The position numbers were made by a program, and so were the translations under genes. Below the pieces are notes generated by a model. That model saw only the letters and a list, made by a program, of their open reading frames with translations. It ran no database searches and was not told the DNA's origin. Of a DNA stretch of 40,333 bases, positions 26,113 through 34,865 are shown one piece after another. Origin of the DNA: Plastoroseomonas hellenica (GTDB taxonomy: Bacteria; Pseudomonadota; Alphaproteobacteria; Acetobacterales; Acetobacteraceae); contig NZ_JAAGBB010000049.1 in NCBI RefSeq assembly GCF_018129085.1, positions 1-40,333 of the forward strand, read 5' to 3'. Each line of letters opens with the position of its first letter. Position 1 is the first letter of the stretch.

Positions 26113-27113
26113 GCTGCGATGCCCGGGCTGCCGCGGCGGATGCAGCTCACGGTATGGCCCGGCGCGATCGCCGTCTCGACCGGCAGGATGCGCCGGCAAT
26201 CGGCGATCGCTTCGGGGCAACGGTCGTGGAACCTGCAGCCGGCCGGCGGGTTCAGCAGGTTCGGCGGCCGTCCGGCGATGGTCGGCAGCTTCTGGCGCGC
26301 GCCGCGCGAATAGGACTGGTCGATGCGCGGCATGCTTTCCAGCAGCGCGCGTGTGTAGGGGTGCTGCGGCGCGCTGAAGATCGTCGCGGCATCGGCGGTC
26401 TCGCAGACGCGGCCGGCATACATGACGGTGATGCGGTTCGCCATGCGCGCGACCACGCCCATGTCGTGGGTCACCAGCACCATCGACATGTGGAAGCGCG
26501 CCTGAAGATCCGCCAGCAACTCCAGGATCTGGGCCTGGATGGTGACGTCGAGCGCGGTGGTCGGCTCATCCGCCAGCACCAAAGCGGGGTTGCAGAGCAG
26601 GGCGCGGGCGATGCCGACGCGCTGCTTCATGCCGCCGCTGAGCTCATGGGGGAATTGCCGCAACCGCGTCAGCGGGTCGGTGATCCCCACGAGATTGAGC
26701 AGCTCGGCGACGCGCTCCTCGGCCTGCCTGCGGCTGGCCTTCTCGTGCCAGACCAGGATCTCGCTGAGCTGCGCGCCGATGGAGTAGATCGGGTTCAGGG
26801 AGGTCGCGGGATTCTGGAAGATCATCGCGATGCGCCGGCCGCGCAGCGCCGCCATCTGCTTCGGCGTCCGGGTCAGCAGGTCCTCACCCTCGAAGAGGAT
26901 GCGCCCGCCCACCGTCCTCGCCGGTGGCGGCACCAGGCGCAGCATGGCGAGGCTGGACACCGTCTTGCCGCTGCCGGACTCGCCCACGATGCCCAGCGTC
27001 TCGCCGGGATTGACGCCGTAGTCGACGCCGTCGACCGCCCGCACCACGCCGTCGCGGGTGAAGAAGTGCACCTTGAGGTCCTGCACCTCGATGAGCGGCT
27101 TCGGAGCCGCCAT
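26109..27113 (-). CDS. ABC importer ATPase, OppD/DppD type (importer 2)
   Basis: About 334 residues. I chose the start MAAPKPLIEV at 27113, which follows the permease stop by ten bases. An upstream in-frame ATG at 27152 would add 13 residues and overlap the permease; neither has a strong ribosome site. Walker A GESGSGKTVS, Q-loop FQNPATSLNP, signature LSGGMKQR, Walker [14 protein letters not shown]-loop VTHD. The C-terminal Cys-containing extension (GCRFHDRCPEA) is typical of PepT importers. It energises uptake together with its OppF-type partner. Confidence 0.95.
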   Translation of the reverse strand: MAAPKPLIEVQDLKVHFFTRDGVVRAVDGVDYGVNPGETLGIVGESGSGKTVSSLAMLRLVPPPARTVGGRILFEGEDLLTRTPKQMAALRGRRIAMIFQNPATSLNPIYSIGAQLSEILVWHEKASRRQAEERVAELLNLVGITDPLTRLRQFPHELSGGMKQRVGIARALLCNPALVLADEPTTALDVTIQAQILELLADLQARFHMSMVLVTHDMGVVARMANRITVMYAGRVCETADAATIFSAPQHPYTRALLESMPRIDQSYSRGARQKLPTIAGRPPNLLNPPAGCRFHDRCPEAIADCRRILPVETAIAPGHTVSCIRRGSPGIAA

Positions 27114-27123
27114 CGGTGTGGGA

Positions 27124-28071
27124 TCAGCGGCGGAGGCGAGGGTTGAAAGCATCGGTCAATCCATCCGCCAGCAGGTTGAAACCCAACACCGTCACGAAGA
27201 TCGCCGCCCCTGGCGACAGCACAGCCCAGGGCGCGACCTTCAGCGCCTCGTAGTTGAAGTGGAGCTGCTGTCCCCAGGACACCGCCTTGGGATCGCCGAA
27301 TCCGAGAAAGCTGACCATGGTCTCGGCCAGGATCGCGCCGCCGATGCCGAGCGCCACCAGCACGATCAGCGAAGGCAGGGCATTCGGCAGGATATGGCGC
27401 AGCAGGATGTCCCGCTTCTTCGTGCCGATGCAGATCGCGGCCTCGACGAATTCCGCATGCTTCAGCCGCAGGAATTCGGCCCGCGCCATGCGGGCGATCG
27501 GCGGCCATTCGAAGCAGCCGAGCAACACGATGATGGTCATGAGGTTGAGGTTTGGGATGCTCTCCAGCCAGGTGCCGACCACCACGATGCCGAAGAGGCG
27601 CACCACGGCGAGGATCACGACGAAGACCGGGATCACCATGAAGAATTCGGCGAAGCGCATCAGGAGCTCGTCGGTCAGGCCGCCGGCATAGCCGGCGATC
27701 CCGCCGATGATCACGCCGATGACGGAGGCGACGGCCATCGCGCCGAGGCCGACCGCCAGCGCCGTGGACGCGCCGTAGAGCACGCGGGTGAGCACATCAT
27801 AGCCGTTGCGATCGGTGCCGAGCAGGTGGACCCAGTCGGGCGCCTTGCGTGCGGCCCCGCGCAGCATCGCCGACTGGTCGTTGGGAGCGAAGGGCGCGAC
27901 GAAGGGGCAGAGCAGCGCCACCAGCACGACCAGCGCCACCAGCCCCAGCCCCAGCATGCCGCCGCGGTTCCGGCGGAAGCGATACCAGCCCTGCCGCCAG
28001 AGCCCCGGCGGGCGCAGCGGCACGGCGATGCTGGCTTCGGCAACGGCTTCGGGAACGATCGGGGTGTCCAT
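27124..28071 (-). CDS. ABC importer permease, DppC/OppC type (importer 2)
   Basis: 315 residues with about six transmembrane helices. The OppC N-terminal helix (WRQGWYRFRRNRGGMLGLGLVALVVLVALLCP) is followed by the short periplasmic LGTDRNGYDVLTRVLYGA, and the membrane domain carries an EAA-like loop (VEAAICIGTKKRDILLRHILPNALPSL) that contacts the ATPase. It ends SWGQQL..., DGLTDAFNPRLRR. Starts two bases after the DppB-type permease stop. Confidence 0.95.
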   Translation of the reverse strand: MDTPIVPEAVAEASIAVPLRPPGLWRQGWYRFRRNRGGMLGLGLVALVVLVALLCPFVAPFAPNDQSAMLRGAARKAPDWVHLLGTDRNGYDVLTRVLYGASTALAVGLGAMAVASVIGVIIGGIAGYAGGLTDELLMRFAEFFMVIPVFVVILAVVRLFGIVVVGTWLESIPNLNLMTIIVLLGCFEWPPIARMARAEFLRLKHAEFVEAAICIGTKKRDILLRHILPNALPSLIVLVALGIGGAILAETMVSFLGFGDPKAVSWGQQLHFNYEALKVAPWAVLSPGAAIFVTVLGFNLLADGLTDAFNPRLRR

Positions 28072-28073
28072 GA

Positions 28074-29042
28074 TCAGGCCAGCCTGATGCGCGGGTCGAT
28101 GGCGACATAGGCGATGTCGGTCAGCAGGGTCGCGCCGACCAGCATGAAGGTGATGATCATCGTCTCCCCCATGATCAGGGGATAGTCGAGCTGCTGGATC
28201 GCCATGATGTAGAGCGCGCCCAGCCCCGGCCAGGTGAAGACCGTCTCCGTGACCGGCGCCGTGCCGAGCATCACGCCGAAGAGGATGCCGAGATAGGTCA
28301 GCACGGGGATGAAGGCGTTGCGCAGCGCATGGCCGAAGACCACGCGCCGCTCCGGCAGGCCGGAGGCGCGGGCGGCGGTGATGAAATCCTGCCGCAGCAC
28401 CTCCACCAGAGAGGAGCGCATCAGCAGGGTCAGGGTCGCGGTGTTGAAGAAGACCAGCATGCCGACGGGCAGCACCATGTGCCAGAGCCCGTCGATCAGG
28501 GTGCTGTTCATCAGCATGTTGCGCGTGGAATAGGCGCCGTAAGAGGGCAGGATGCCGAGCCAGTAGGAGAAGACCAGGATCAGCAGGATGCCGATGAAGA
28601 AGCCCGGCAGCGAATGGCCGAGCATGGCGCCGGCGATGACGCCGAAATCCAGGCGGCTGTACTGCCGTGTTGCCGCCATCACCGAGATCAGCACCGAAAC
28701 CACCAGCGCGATGAGGATCGCGGGGATCTGGATCTTCAACGTCTCCAGCCCATAGGTGACCAGCATCTCGGAAACCGGCTGGTTGTAGATGATGCTGGTC
28801 CCGAAATCGAAGCGCAGGATGGCCCAGAGCCAGGTGAAGTAGCGGTCGGTGACGCTGCCATCCAGGCCGTAATACCGGCTGACGGATTCGATCACCTCGT
28901 CGGTCATGCCGGGTCTTTCGGCCAGCAGGATCTCGATCGGATTGCCGATCGCATTGATCATCGCGAAGAGGATCACGCTGACGCCAAGGATCAGGCAGGC
29001 CGAGAAGATCAGGCGGCGGGCGATGTACCGTGCTGTCCCCAT
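28074..29042 (-). CDS. ABC importer permease, DppB/OppB type (importer 2)
   Basis: 322 residues from ATG 29042, chosen because AGAGGAG ends six bases upstream; the in-frame ATG at 29048 abuts the ribosome site directly. The N-terminal helix YIARRLIFSACLILGVSVILFAMINAIGNP and a large periplasmic loop (VIESVSRYYGLDGSV) precede the core membrane domain. The EAA-like loop is ITAARASGLPERRVVFGHALRNAFIPVL. First gene of the second importer operon, 105 bases after the upstream OppF-type gene, so it may have its own promoter or be read through. Confidence 0.95.
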   Translation of the reverse strand: MGTARYIARRLIFSACLILGVSVILFAMINAIGNPIEILLAERPGMTDEVIESVSRYYGLDGSVTDRYFTWLWAILRFDFGTSIIYNQPVSEMLVTYGLETLKIQIPAILIALVVSVLISVMAATRQYSRLDFGVIAGAMLGHSLPGFFIGILLILVFSYWLGILPSYGAYSTRNMLMNSTLIDGLWHMVLPVGMLVFFNTATLTLLMRSSLVEVLRQDFITAARASGLPERRVVFGHALRNAFIPVLTYLGILFGVMLGTAPVTETVFTWPGLGALYIMAIQQLDYPLIMGETMIITFMLVGATLLTDIAYVAIDPRIRLA

Positions 29043-29147
29043 GGCCATCTCCTCTGTCAGGCCGGCGGCCGGCGGGTGGTCGGCGCGCGATGGCAATGCA
29101 GGAAGCGTACCAACGGGGCGCGCCGCCTCCTGCCGATGCGTCCCATG

Positions 29148-30155
29148 TCAGCTCCCCACCGGAATCGCGGCCCGCTGTGGCGCGGCGGCCCATTCCCCGG
29201 CGCGCCAGCACCGCACGTCGTGGCCCGGCGCCAGGGTCAGCAGCGGCGGCATCTCGGCGCGGCAGTTGGCGATCGCAAACGGGCAGCGCGGATGGAAGGC
29301 GCAACCCGAAGGCGGCGAGAGCGGGCTGGGCACTTCGCCATCAGGGACCACGTGCTGATGACGCCGGTCGGGATCGATGGAGGGCGATGCGGCCAGCAGT
29401 GCCTGCGTATAGGGATGCAGGGGCGCGGCGTAGAGGGATTGGATCGGCGCCGTCTCGACGATGCGACCGAGATACATGACCGCGACGCGATCGGCGATGA
29501 ACTCCACCAGGTGCAGATCGTGTGAGATGAAAAGGTAGGAAAGGCCGAGCCGCTCCTGCAGCTCCATCAGGAGATTGACGATCTGCGCCTGCACGGAGAC
29601 GTCAAGCGCCGAGACCGGCTCGTCGCAGACGACGAGGCTCGGATGCAGGGCGAGCGCGCGGGCGATGCCGATGCGCTGGCGCTGGCCGCCGGAGAATTCA
29701 TGCGGAAAGCGCGCGGCATGCTCGGGCCCCAGGCCGACGAGGGTCAGCAGCTCGGCGACGCCTGCGTCCCGCTCCCGACGTGTGCAGCCATGGATGTCGA
29801 ATGCCTCGCCGACGATCTCACCCGCGCGCAGGCGCGGATTTAGCGATGCATGCGGGTCCTGGAAGACCATGCGCATGCGGCGGCGCGCGGCTTTCATCGC
29901 GCGCCTGTCGAGGCGCAGCAGGTCCTGGCCTTCGAAGCGGAGCTGCCCGGCGCTGGGCTCCTGCAGGCGCAACACCGCGCGGGCGAGGGTCGACTTGCCG
30001 CAGCCGGACTCGCCGACCAGTGCCAGGGTCTCCCCGCGGAATACCTGCAGCGAGACGCCGTCCACCGCGCGCACCGTGCCGGCCTTGCGGCGCAGCGGGC
30101 CGCGGAAGACCGGGAAATGCACGGCGAGGTCTGCGACGTCGAGCAGCGGTGTCAT
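29148..30155 (-). CDS. ABC importer ATPase, OppF/DppF type (importer 1)
   Basis: 335 residues, overlapping the OppD-type gene upstream by four bases. Walker [11 protein letters not shown]-loop [10 protein letters not shown], signature FSGGQRQR, Walker [14 protein letters not shown]-loop ISHD. The C-terminal PepT extension with cysteines is present ([16 protein letters not shown]). Last gene of the first importer operon. Confidence 0.95.
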   Translation of the reverse strand: MTPLLDVADLAVHFPVFRGPLRRKAGTVRAVDGVSLQVFRGETLALVGESGCGKSTLARAVLRLQEPSAGQLRFEGQDLLRLDRRAMKAARRRMRMVFQDPHASLNPRLRAGEIVGEAFDIHGCTRRERDAGVAELLTLVGLGPEHAARFPHEFSGGQRQRIGIARALALHPSLVVCDEPVSALDVSVQAQIVNLLMELQERLGLSYLFISHDLHLVEFIADRVAVMYLGRIVETAPIQSLYAAPLHPYTQALLAASPSIDPDRRHQHVVPDGEVPSPLSPPSGCAFHPRCPFAIANCRAEMPPLLTLAPGHDVRCWRAGEWAAAPQRAAIPVGS

Positions 30156-31156
30156 GCGGCCACCCCGTCGGCATGCAGCCAGCAGCGCACCAGGCGGTCA
30201 GGGTCGCCCTTGGCGGGTGGCGCCAGCGGCGGTTCGACCTCGGCGCAGAGGTCGAAGGCTTTCGGGCAACGGCTACGGAAGCGGCAGCCGCCCGGGAGCT
30301 TCGCCAGGTTCGGCACGGTGCCCGCGATGACCGGCAGGCGCCGCCGCGTGCCGCGTGGCTGCGCGGCGGGAATGGAAGCCATCAGACCGGAGGTATAGGG
30401 ATGCAGAGGGGTGCGCAGCAGAGCACGAGTCGTGGCGCTCTCGACCACCACGCCGGCATACATGACGCAGACCGTCTGGGCGATCTGCGCGACGACGCGA
30501 AGGTCATGCGTGATGAAGACGATGCCGGAGCCCAGCCGTTGCTTCAGCTCCTCGATCAACGCGAGGATCTGCGCCTGGATGGTGACGTCGAGCGCCGTGG
30601 TCGGCTCGTCCGCCAGGATCAGCATGGGATCGCAGGCGATCGCCATGGCGATCATCACGCGCTGCCGCATGCCGCCGGAAAGCTGGTGCGGATAGTCCAG
30701 TGCGCGCATCTGCGGCGAGGGCACGCCGACCAGGCGCAACAGCTCGACCGCGCGGTCATGCGCGGCTGCTCGGGACATGCCCTGGTGGCGCCGCACGACT
30801 TCGGCGATCTGAGTGCCGACCTTGAAGACCGGGTTCAGCGACGTCATCGGCTCCTGGAAGATCATGCCCATGGCACGGCCGCGGATCGCCGCCATGGCGG
30901 CATCGGCCAGGCCGCGCAGCTCGCCATGGCCGGCAAGGTGGATGGAGCCCGCCTCCACCCGGCCGGCGGCCGGCGGGATCAGGCCCATGATGGACAGCGC
31001 CACCGTGCTCTTGCCGGAGCCGGACTCGCCGACGATGCAGAGCGTCTCGCCCGGCGCGACGGCGAAGGAGACGCCATCGACCGCGCGCAGGGGTCCGAAG
31101 CGGGTCCGCAGGCCCGAGACCTCCAGCACCGGCACGGCGGCTGCCGGGTCGGACAT
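30152..31156 (-). CDS. ABC importer ATPase, OppD/DppD type (importer 1)
   Basis: 334 residues from ATG 31156 ([13 protein letters not shown]); there is no strong ribosome site. Walker [11 protein letters not shown]-loop [10 protein letters not shown], signature LSGGMRQR, Walker [14 protein letters not shown]-loop ITHD, and the PepT C-terminal extension [15 protein letters not shown]. Separated from the substrate-binding protein gene by about 210 bases that hold a hairpin, so its expression may be lower than that of the binding protein. Confidence 0.95.
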   Translation of the reverse strand: MSDPAAAVPVLEVSGLRTRFGPLRAVDGVSFAVAPGETLCIVGESGSGKSTVALSIMGLIPPAAGRVEAGSIHLAGHGELRGLADAAMAAIRGRAMGMIFQEPMTSLNPVFKVGTQIAEVVRRHQGMSRAAAHDRAVELLRLVGVPSPQMRALDYPHQLSGGMRQRVMIAMAIACDPMLILADEPTTALDVTIQAQILALIEELKQRLGSGIVFITHDLRVVAQIAQTVCVMYAGVVVESATTRALLRTPLHPYTSGLMASIPAAQPRGTRRRLPVIAGTVPNLAKLPGGCRFRSRCPKAFDLCAEVEPPLAPPAKGDPDRLVRCWLHADGVAA

Positions 31157-31300
31157 CGCGTTCACGATCGGGATGCTTCCCTCATGCACGACTCCATCAT
31201 GCTCAGGCCTGTCTCCATGCCATTGCCGACGCCGCGCGCGGCTGCGCGCCGGGGTTCGATGGCACCGATGCAGCATCGATGCGGCGGTATCCTGTCGGAG

Positions 31301-31342
31301 GCGTCGCCGTCCCCTCGCTCTCACCCTCGGGGACGGCGGCGC
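31301..31342 (-). terminator. Hairpin after the first substrate-binding protein gene
   Basis: Arms of 14 bases (31301-31314 and 31329-31342) pair with a single mismatch (G-T type) around a 14-base loop. On the minus strand the hairpin begins 23 bases after the binding-protein stop and precedes the ATPase genes. This is the usual place for a stabilising or partly terminating hairpin that keeps binding-protein mRNA in excess. Confidence 0.55.
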
Positions 31343-31365
31343 TCCTGGCCATGGCGCGGCGGGTG

Positions 31366-32907
31366 CTACGCCTTGGTCACCTCGTTCAGCAGCGGAACCT
31401 CGAATGCGAAGGCGTCGAAATTGTCGATCCCCCTTTGTGTCGCGATGATCTGCTTCTGGTTGTAGAGGAACAGGTTCGGCGGCTCCTCGGCCCACAGGAT
31501 CCTGTTCGCTTCGTGGTACGCCTCCATGCGCCTGTCCGGATCCAGCTCGGTCCGCGCGCCGTTCAGCAGCGCGTCGATGCGCGGGTTGCTGTAGCCGCCC
31601 AGATTGGCGCTCTGCCCTGTCACCAGCCGGCGGCTCAGGCGCCAGTCCGCTGTCGGGATGGAGGTGCCCAGCACCCACATATGCGCAGCACTGCTGCCGA
31701 ATCCGGTGCCGCCCTGCTGCCGGCGGTACAGCGTCTGCTGGTAGCTGGCCCATTCCCAGACGCGGAATTCGGTCTTCAATCCGATGGCGTTGAGATAGCC
31801 CTGCACGGCCTCGGCCACCTGCTGGTCCTTCAGGTAGCGGCCCGAGCAGGTCCACATCACCAGCGTCTCGTTGAAGCCGCCGGGAAAGGCCGCCGCGAAC
31901 TCCCGCTTCGCGAAGTCGGGGTCGAAGCGGTAGGGCGCCTGCGCCTGATAGCTCTGCACCCCCGGCGCCACCGGCGCGTCGGGCACCGAGCCGAATCCGC
32001 CCAGGATCCTGTCGACGATCGCCTGCTGATCGATGGCGTGGTTGATGGCGCGGCATAGGCGCGGATTGTCGAAGGGCGGGCGCTTGTGGTTCAGCTCGAA
32101 GAACACCTGGAAGGAGCTCGGGATGACCACGAGCTTCAGGCGCGGATTGGCTCTGACGCGCGCGGTCGCCTCGGGCGGGATGCTTGTGGCGATATCGGCA
32201 TTGCCGGATTCGAGCTCGATCACCCGCGCCTCGGCCTCGGGCACCGGGCGATAGATGATGCGCCTGAACCTCGCCGACGGGCTGGCGCCGGCCAGCACGC
32301 TGCGCTCGCCCGGCGTCCATTCCTCGAATTTGTAGGGGCCGCTGCCGACCGGGTTGCGGCCGTAGTTGCGCCCGAACCTCTGGACCGCGGCCGGGCTGCT
32401 GATGGAGGCGGAGGATTCGCACAGTATCTCGAGCATGCCGGCCACGGGCGCGCCACTGGTGAGGGTGATCGTCTCTGCGTCCGCCACCTGGATGTCGGTG
32501 ATCACCGTGAACAGCGAGCGGTTGGGTGAGCCGAGCCTCGGGTCCCGCAGCCGGTCGAAATTGAACTTCACCGCCTCGGCATCAACCGCGCTGCCGTCAT
32601 GGAACCTGACGCCGGGCTTCAGCCTGAAGGTCCAGCGCAGACCGTCGGCGCTGGTCGACCAGGATGCGGCCAGGTCGCCCTCGATGCCCGACAGCGACGT
32701 ATCCTTCCAGCGCACCAGGCGCTGGAACATCAGCGTCATCAGGATCTCGGCCGAGCGGGTACGGCTGATCGCCGGGTCCAGCGTGTCGAAATCCGACCCT
32801 TCGATGAAGGTCAGCGTGTCGCTGGCGGCCTGCGCCGCGCCGGCAGGCAGCGTCGCCGCCGCGAAGGTTGCCGCCAGCAGGCTGCGCCGCTTGAAGGCCA
32901 GGGTCAT
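31366..32907 (-). CDS. ABC importer substrate-binding protein, family 5, normal topology (importer 1)
   Basis: 513 residues. Residues 1-27 are an export signal with KRRSLLAA, possibly Tat-type, ending AQA-A. The mature protein follows the usual family-5 order: TLTFIEGSDFDTLDPAISRT, LAASWSTSADGLRWTFRLKPGVRFHDG (79-104), VGSGPYKFEEW, AINHAIDQQAIVDRILGG (288-304), then DPDFAKREFAAAF (329-341) running on into ETLVMWTCSGRY...NAIGLKTEF and NPRIDALL...DPDRRMEAYHEANRI (441-470). It is the internal reference showing that the binding protein at 23382-25112 is permuted. The ligand is unknown; the family covers peptides, nickel, opines, glutathione and chelates. Confidence 0.95.
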   Translation of the reverse strand: MTLAFKRRSLLAATFAAATLPAGAAQAASDTLTFIEGSDFDTLDPAISRTRSAEILMTLMFQRLVRWKDTSLSGIEGDLAASWSTSADGLRWTFRLKPGVRFHDGSAVDAEAVKFNFDRLRDPRLGSPNRSLFTVITDIQVADAETITLTSGAPVAGMLEILCESSASISSPAAVQRFGRNYGRNPVGSGPYKFEEWTPGERSVLAGASPSARFRRIIYRPVPEAEARVIELESGNADIATSIPPEATARVRANPRLKLVVIPSSFQVFFELNHKRPPFDNPRLCRAINHAIDQQAIVDRILGGFGSVPDAPVAPGVQSYQAQAPYRFDPDFAKREFAAAFPGGFNETLVMWTCSGRYLKDQQVAEAVQGYLNAIGLKTEFRVWEWASYQQTLYRRQQGGTGFGSSAAHMWVLGTSIPTADWRLSRRLVTGQSANLGGYSNPRIDALLNGARTELDPDRRMEAYHEANRILWAEEPPNLFLYNQKQIIATQRGIDNFDAFAFEVPLLNEVTKA

Positions 32908-32941
32908 GGCTGCTCTTCGTCCGGGGGTTGCAGAGGTGACG

Positions 32942-33811
32942 TCATGACGCGACGCGGGGACCGGCGTGGCCGGATTTCGGGTCGGCGAAGTCGCGCAGGC
33001 CGTCGCCGACCAGGTTCAGCGCCAGCACCAGCACGAACAGCGCGATGCCCGGCACCAGCACGACATGCGGCGTCGACAGCAGATGTGCGCGCGACTGCGC
33101 GATCATCGCCCCCCATTCCGGCACCGGCGGCTGCGGCCCAAGACTCAGAAAGCTGAGGCCGGAGGCGATCAGCACCGCCTCGGCCAGCGAGATGCTGCCC
33201 TGTACGATGATCAGCGCCGAGATGTTCGGCATGACGTGCCGGAACAGGAGGCGCATGTCGCCCGCGCCCAGCGAGCGGGACGCCAGGACGAAGTCGCGGC
33301 TCTTCAGCGACAGGATGGGCCCGCGGAACAGCCGGGCGAAGACCGGCACCGAGGAGATGGCGATGGCCAGCGTCAGGCTGGTGGCGCCGGGGCCGAGGAT
33401 TGTGATGAGCATGATCGCCACCAGGATGCGCGGGAAGCTGATGATCGCATCCATGGCGCGCATGGTGATGAAGCTGGCGCGGTTGTCGTAGTAGCCGCAG
33501 AGCCCGCCGATCAGCAGCCCCAGCAGCAATGCGACGCCGACGCTGGCGCCGGCGACGATCAGCGACATGCGGGCGCCCCAGACCAAGCGGGCGATCATGT
33601 CGCGGCCCATCTCATCAGCACCCAGCGGGAAGGCGAGGGATGGCCGGGCCAGCGCATGGCCCAGATTGACCAGCGTGGCGCTCGGCCAACTGTAGAGCAG
33701 TGGCGCCAGCAGGGCGGCGGCCAGGAAGACGGCGATCACCGCCAGCCCCAGCAGTGCCATGTGGCGCCGCGTGCCCAGCAGGAAGCGGAGGAATGCCAAC
33801 ATTCCCGTCAT
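32942..33811 (-). CDS. ABC importer permease, DppC/OppC type (importer 1)
   Basis: 289 residues, about six transmembrane helices. Short N-terminal helix (HMALLGLAVIAVFLAAALLAPLLY), periplasmic LGADEMGRDMIARLVWGARMSL, EAA-like loop VLASRSLGAGDMRLLFRHVMPNISALII, and terminal GLRDFADPKSGHAG. The start overlaps the DppB-type permease stop by four bases. 34 bases separate it from the binding-protein gene. Confidence 0.95.
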   Translation of the reverse strand: MTGMLAFLRFLLGTRRHMALLGLAVIAVFLAAALLAPLLYSWPSATLVNLGHALARPSLAFPLGADEMGRDMIARLVWGARMSLIVAGASVGVALLLGLLIGGLCGYYDNRASFITMRAMDAIISFPRILVAIMLITILGPGATSLTLAIAISSVPVFARLFRGPILSLKSRDFVLASRSLGAGDMRLLFRHVMPNISALIIVQGSISLAEAVLIASGLSFLSLGPQPPVPEWGAMIAQSRAHLLSTPHVVLVPGIALFVLVLALNLVGDGLRDFADPKSGHAGPRVAS

Positions 33812-34728
33812 CCCCGCGCGATCCGCGGGTCGAGCACCGAATAGAGCAGGTCCACCACCAGGTTCACCACGACGATGGCGGTGGCGAAGAACAGGATGCA
33901 GCCCTGGACCACCTGCAGATCGCGTTGGATGATGCCGTCGACCATGTAGCGGCCGAGGCCCGGCCAGGCGAAGATCGTCTCGACGATGACCGCGCCGCCC
34001 AGCAGCCGCCCGAAATAGACGCCCAGCAGCGTCACCAGCGGTATCGCCGCATTGATCAGCGCATGCCGCCAGATCACGGTCCTTCGCATCAGGCCCTTGG
34101 CCCGGGCGGTGCGGATGTAATCCTCGGACAGCACCTCAAGCATGGTGGACCGTGTCACCCGGGCGAAGGTTGCGACATAGGGCAGGCCGAGCGTCACCAC
34201 CGGCAGCACGAGATTGGCCCAGCTTCCGCGGCCACTGGGCGGCAGCCATTGCAATCTGGCCGCGAAGAGCAGCATCAGCAGCAGGCCCAGGAAGAAGACC
34301 GGCACGGAGATGCCGAAGGCCGATAGCGCGCCGATCGCGTCATCCACCCAGGAGTTCGGCTTCATGCTGGCAGCCACGCCCATGCCGACGCCGACCAGCA
34401 CCGCGAGCAACATCGCGAAGCCGGCCAGTTCCATGGTGGCCGGCAGGCGGCGCATGATCTCATCCAGGACCGGACGGCGGCTCCGGAAGCTCTCGCCCAG
34501 ATCGCCCTGTGACAGCCGCACCAGATAGGTGCCGTATTGCTTCCACAGCGGCTGGTCGAGGCCGTAATGCTCCCGGATGAGGGCGATGTCCTCTTCCTCG
34601 GCATCCGGGCCCGCGGCATTGCGCGCGGGATCGCCGGGCACGAGATGCAGCACCAGGAAGACAGCCAGGGAAACCGCCAGGAGCGTCGGCAGCAGTACCG
34701 CGATCCGGTAGATCGCATAATCCAGCAT
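33808..34728 (-). CDS. ABC importer permease, DppB/OppB type (importer 1)
   Basis: 306 residues. The N-terminal helix YAIYRIAVLLPTLLAVSLAVFLVLHLVPGDPA is followed by a periplasmic loop (LIREHYGLDQPLWKQYGTYL), the core membrane domain with IRTARAKGLMRRTVIWRHALINAAIPLV as the EAA-like loop, and YSVLDPRIARG at the end. A GGAAGGGGG ribosome site precedes the start. First gene of the minus-strand run, directly behind the promoter/operator region shared with lysR. Confidence 0.95.
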   Translation of the reverse strand: MLDYAIYRIAVLLPTLLAVSLAVFLVLHLVPGDPARNAAGPDAEEEDIALIREHYGLDQPLWKQYGTYLVRLSQGDLGESFRSRRPVLDEIMRRLPATMELAGFAMLLAVLVGVGMGVAASMKPNSWVDDAIGALSAFGISVPVFFLGLLLMLLFAARLQWLPPSGRGSWANLVLPVVTLGLPYVATFARVTRSTMLEVLSEDYIRTARAKGLMRRTVIWRHALINAAIPLVTLLGVYFGRLLGGAVIVETIFAWPGLGRYMVDGIIQRDLQVVQGCILFFATAIVVVNLVVDLLYSVLDPRIARG

Positions 34729-34801
34729 GACGCCCCCTTCCGATGGAGCCGGCCGTCCGCTGCGAATTCCCCCTTGGCGCCGGAATTCCGGCTGCGAGCG
34801 A

Positions 34802-34831
34802 AGCCTAGGGAGCCGGAGGAATTGCGGTCAA
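34802..34831 (-). promoter_or_regulatory. Putative promoter of the importer 1 operon
   Basis: Minus-strand -35 TTGACC (34826-34831), an 18-base spacer and -10 TAGGCT (34802-34807). The first permease starts about 70 bases downstream at 34728. The -35 matches consensus at five of six positions; the -10 keeps the three most conserved bases. Confidence 0.5.
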
Positions 34832-34833
34832 TT
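34820..34833. promoter_or_regulatory. Inverted repeat AATTG-N4-CAATT, candidate LysR operator
   Basis: A perfect 5+5 inverted repeat, A/T-rich in a G/C-rich genome, lying between the divergent lysR gene and importer operon. It covers the putative -35 of the importer promoter. The position fits autoregulation plus control of the importer by the LysR protein. Confidence 0.45.
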
Positions 34834-34865
34834 GATTAAGTCGGCAGTGTTCATGCCTGAATGTT

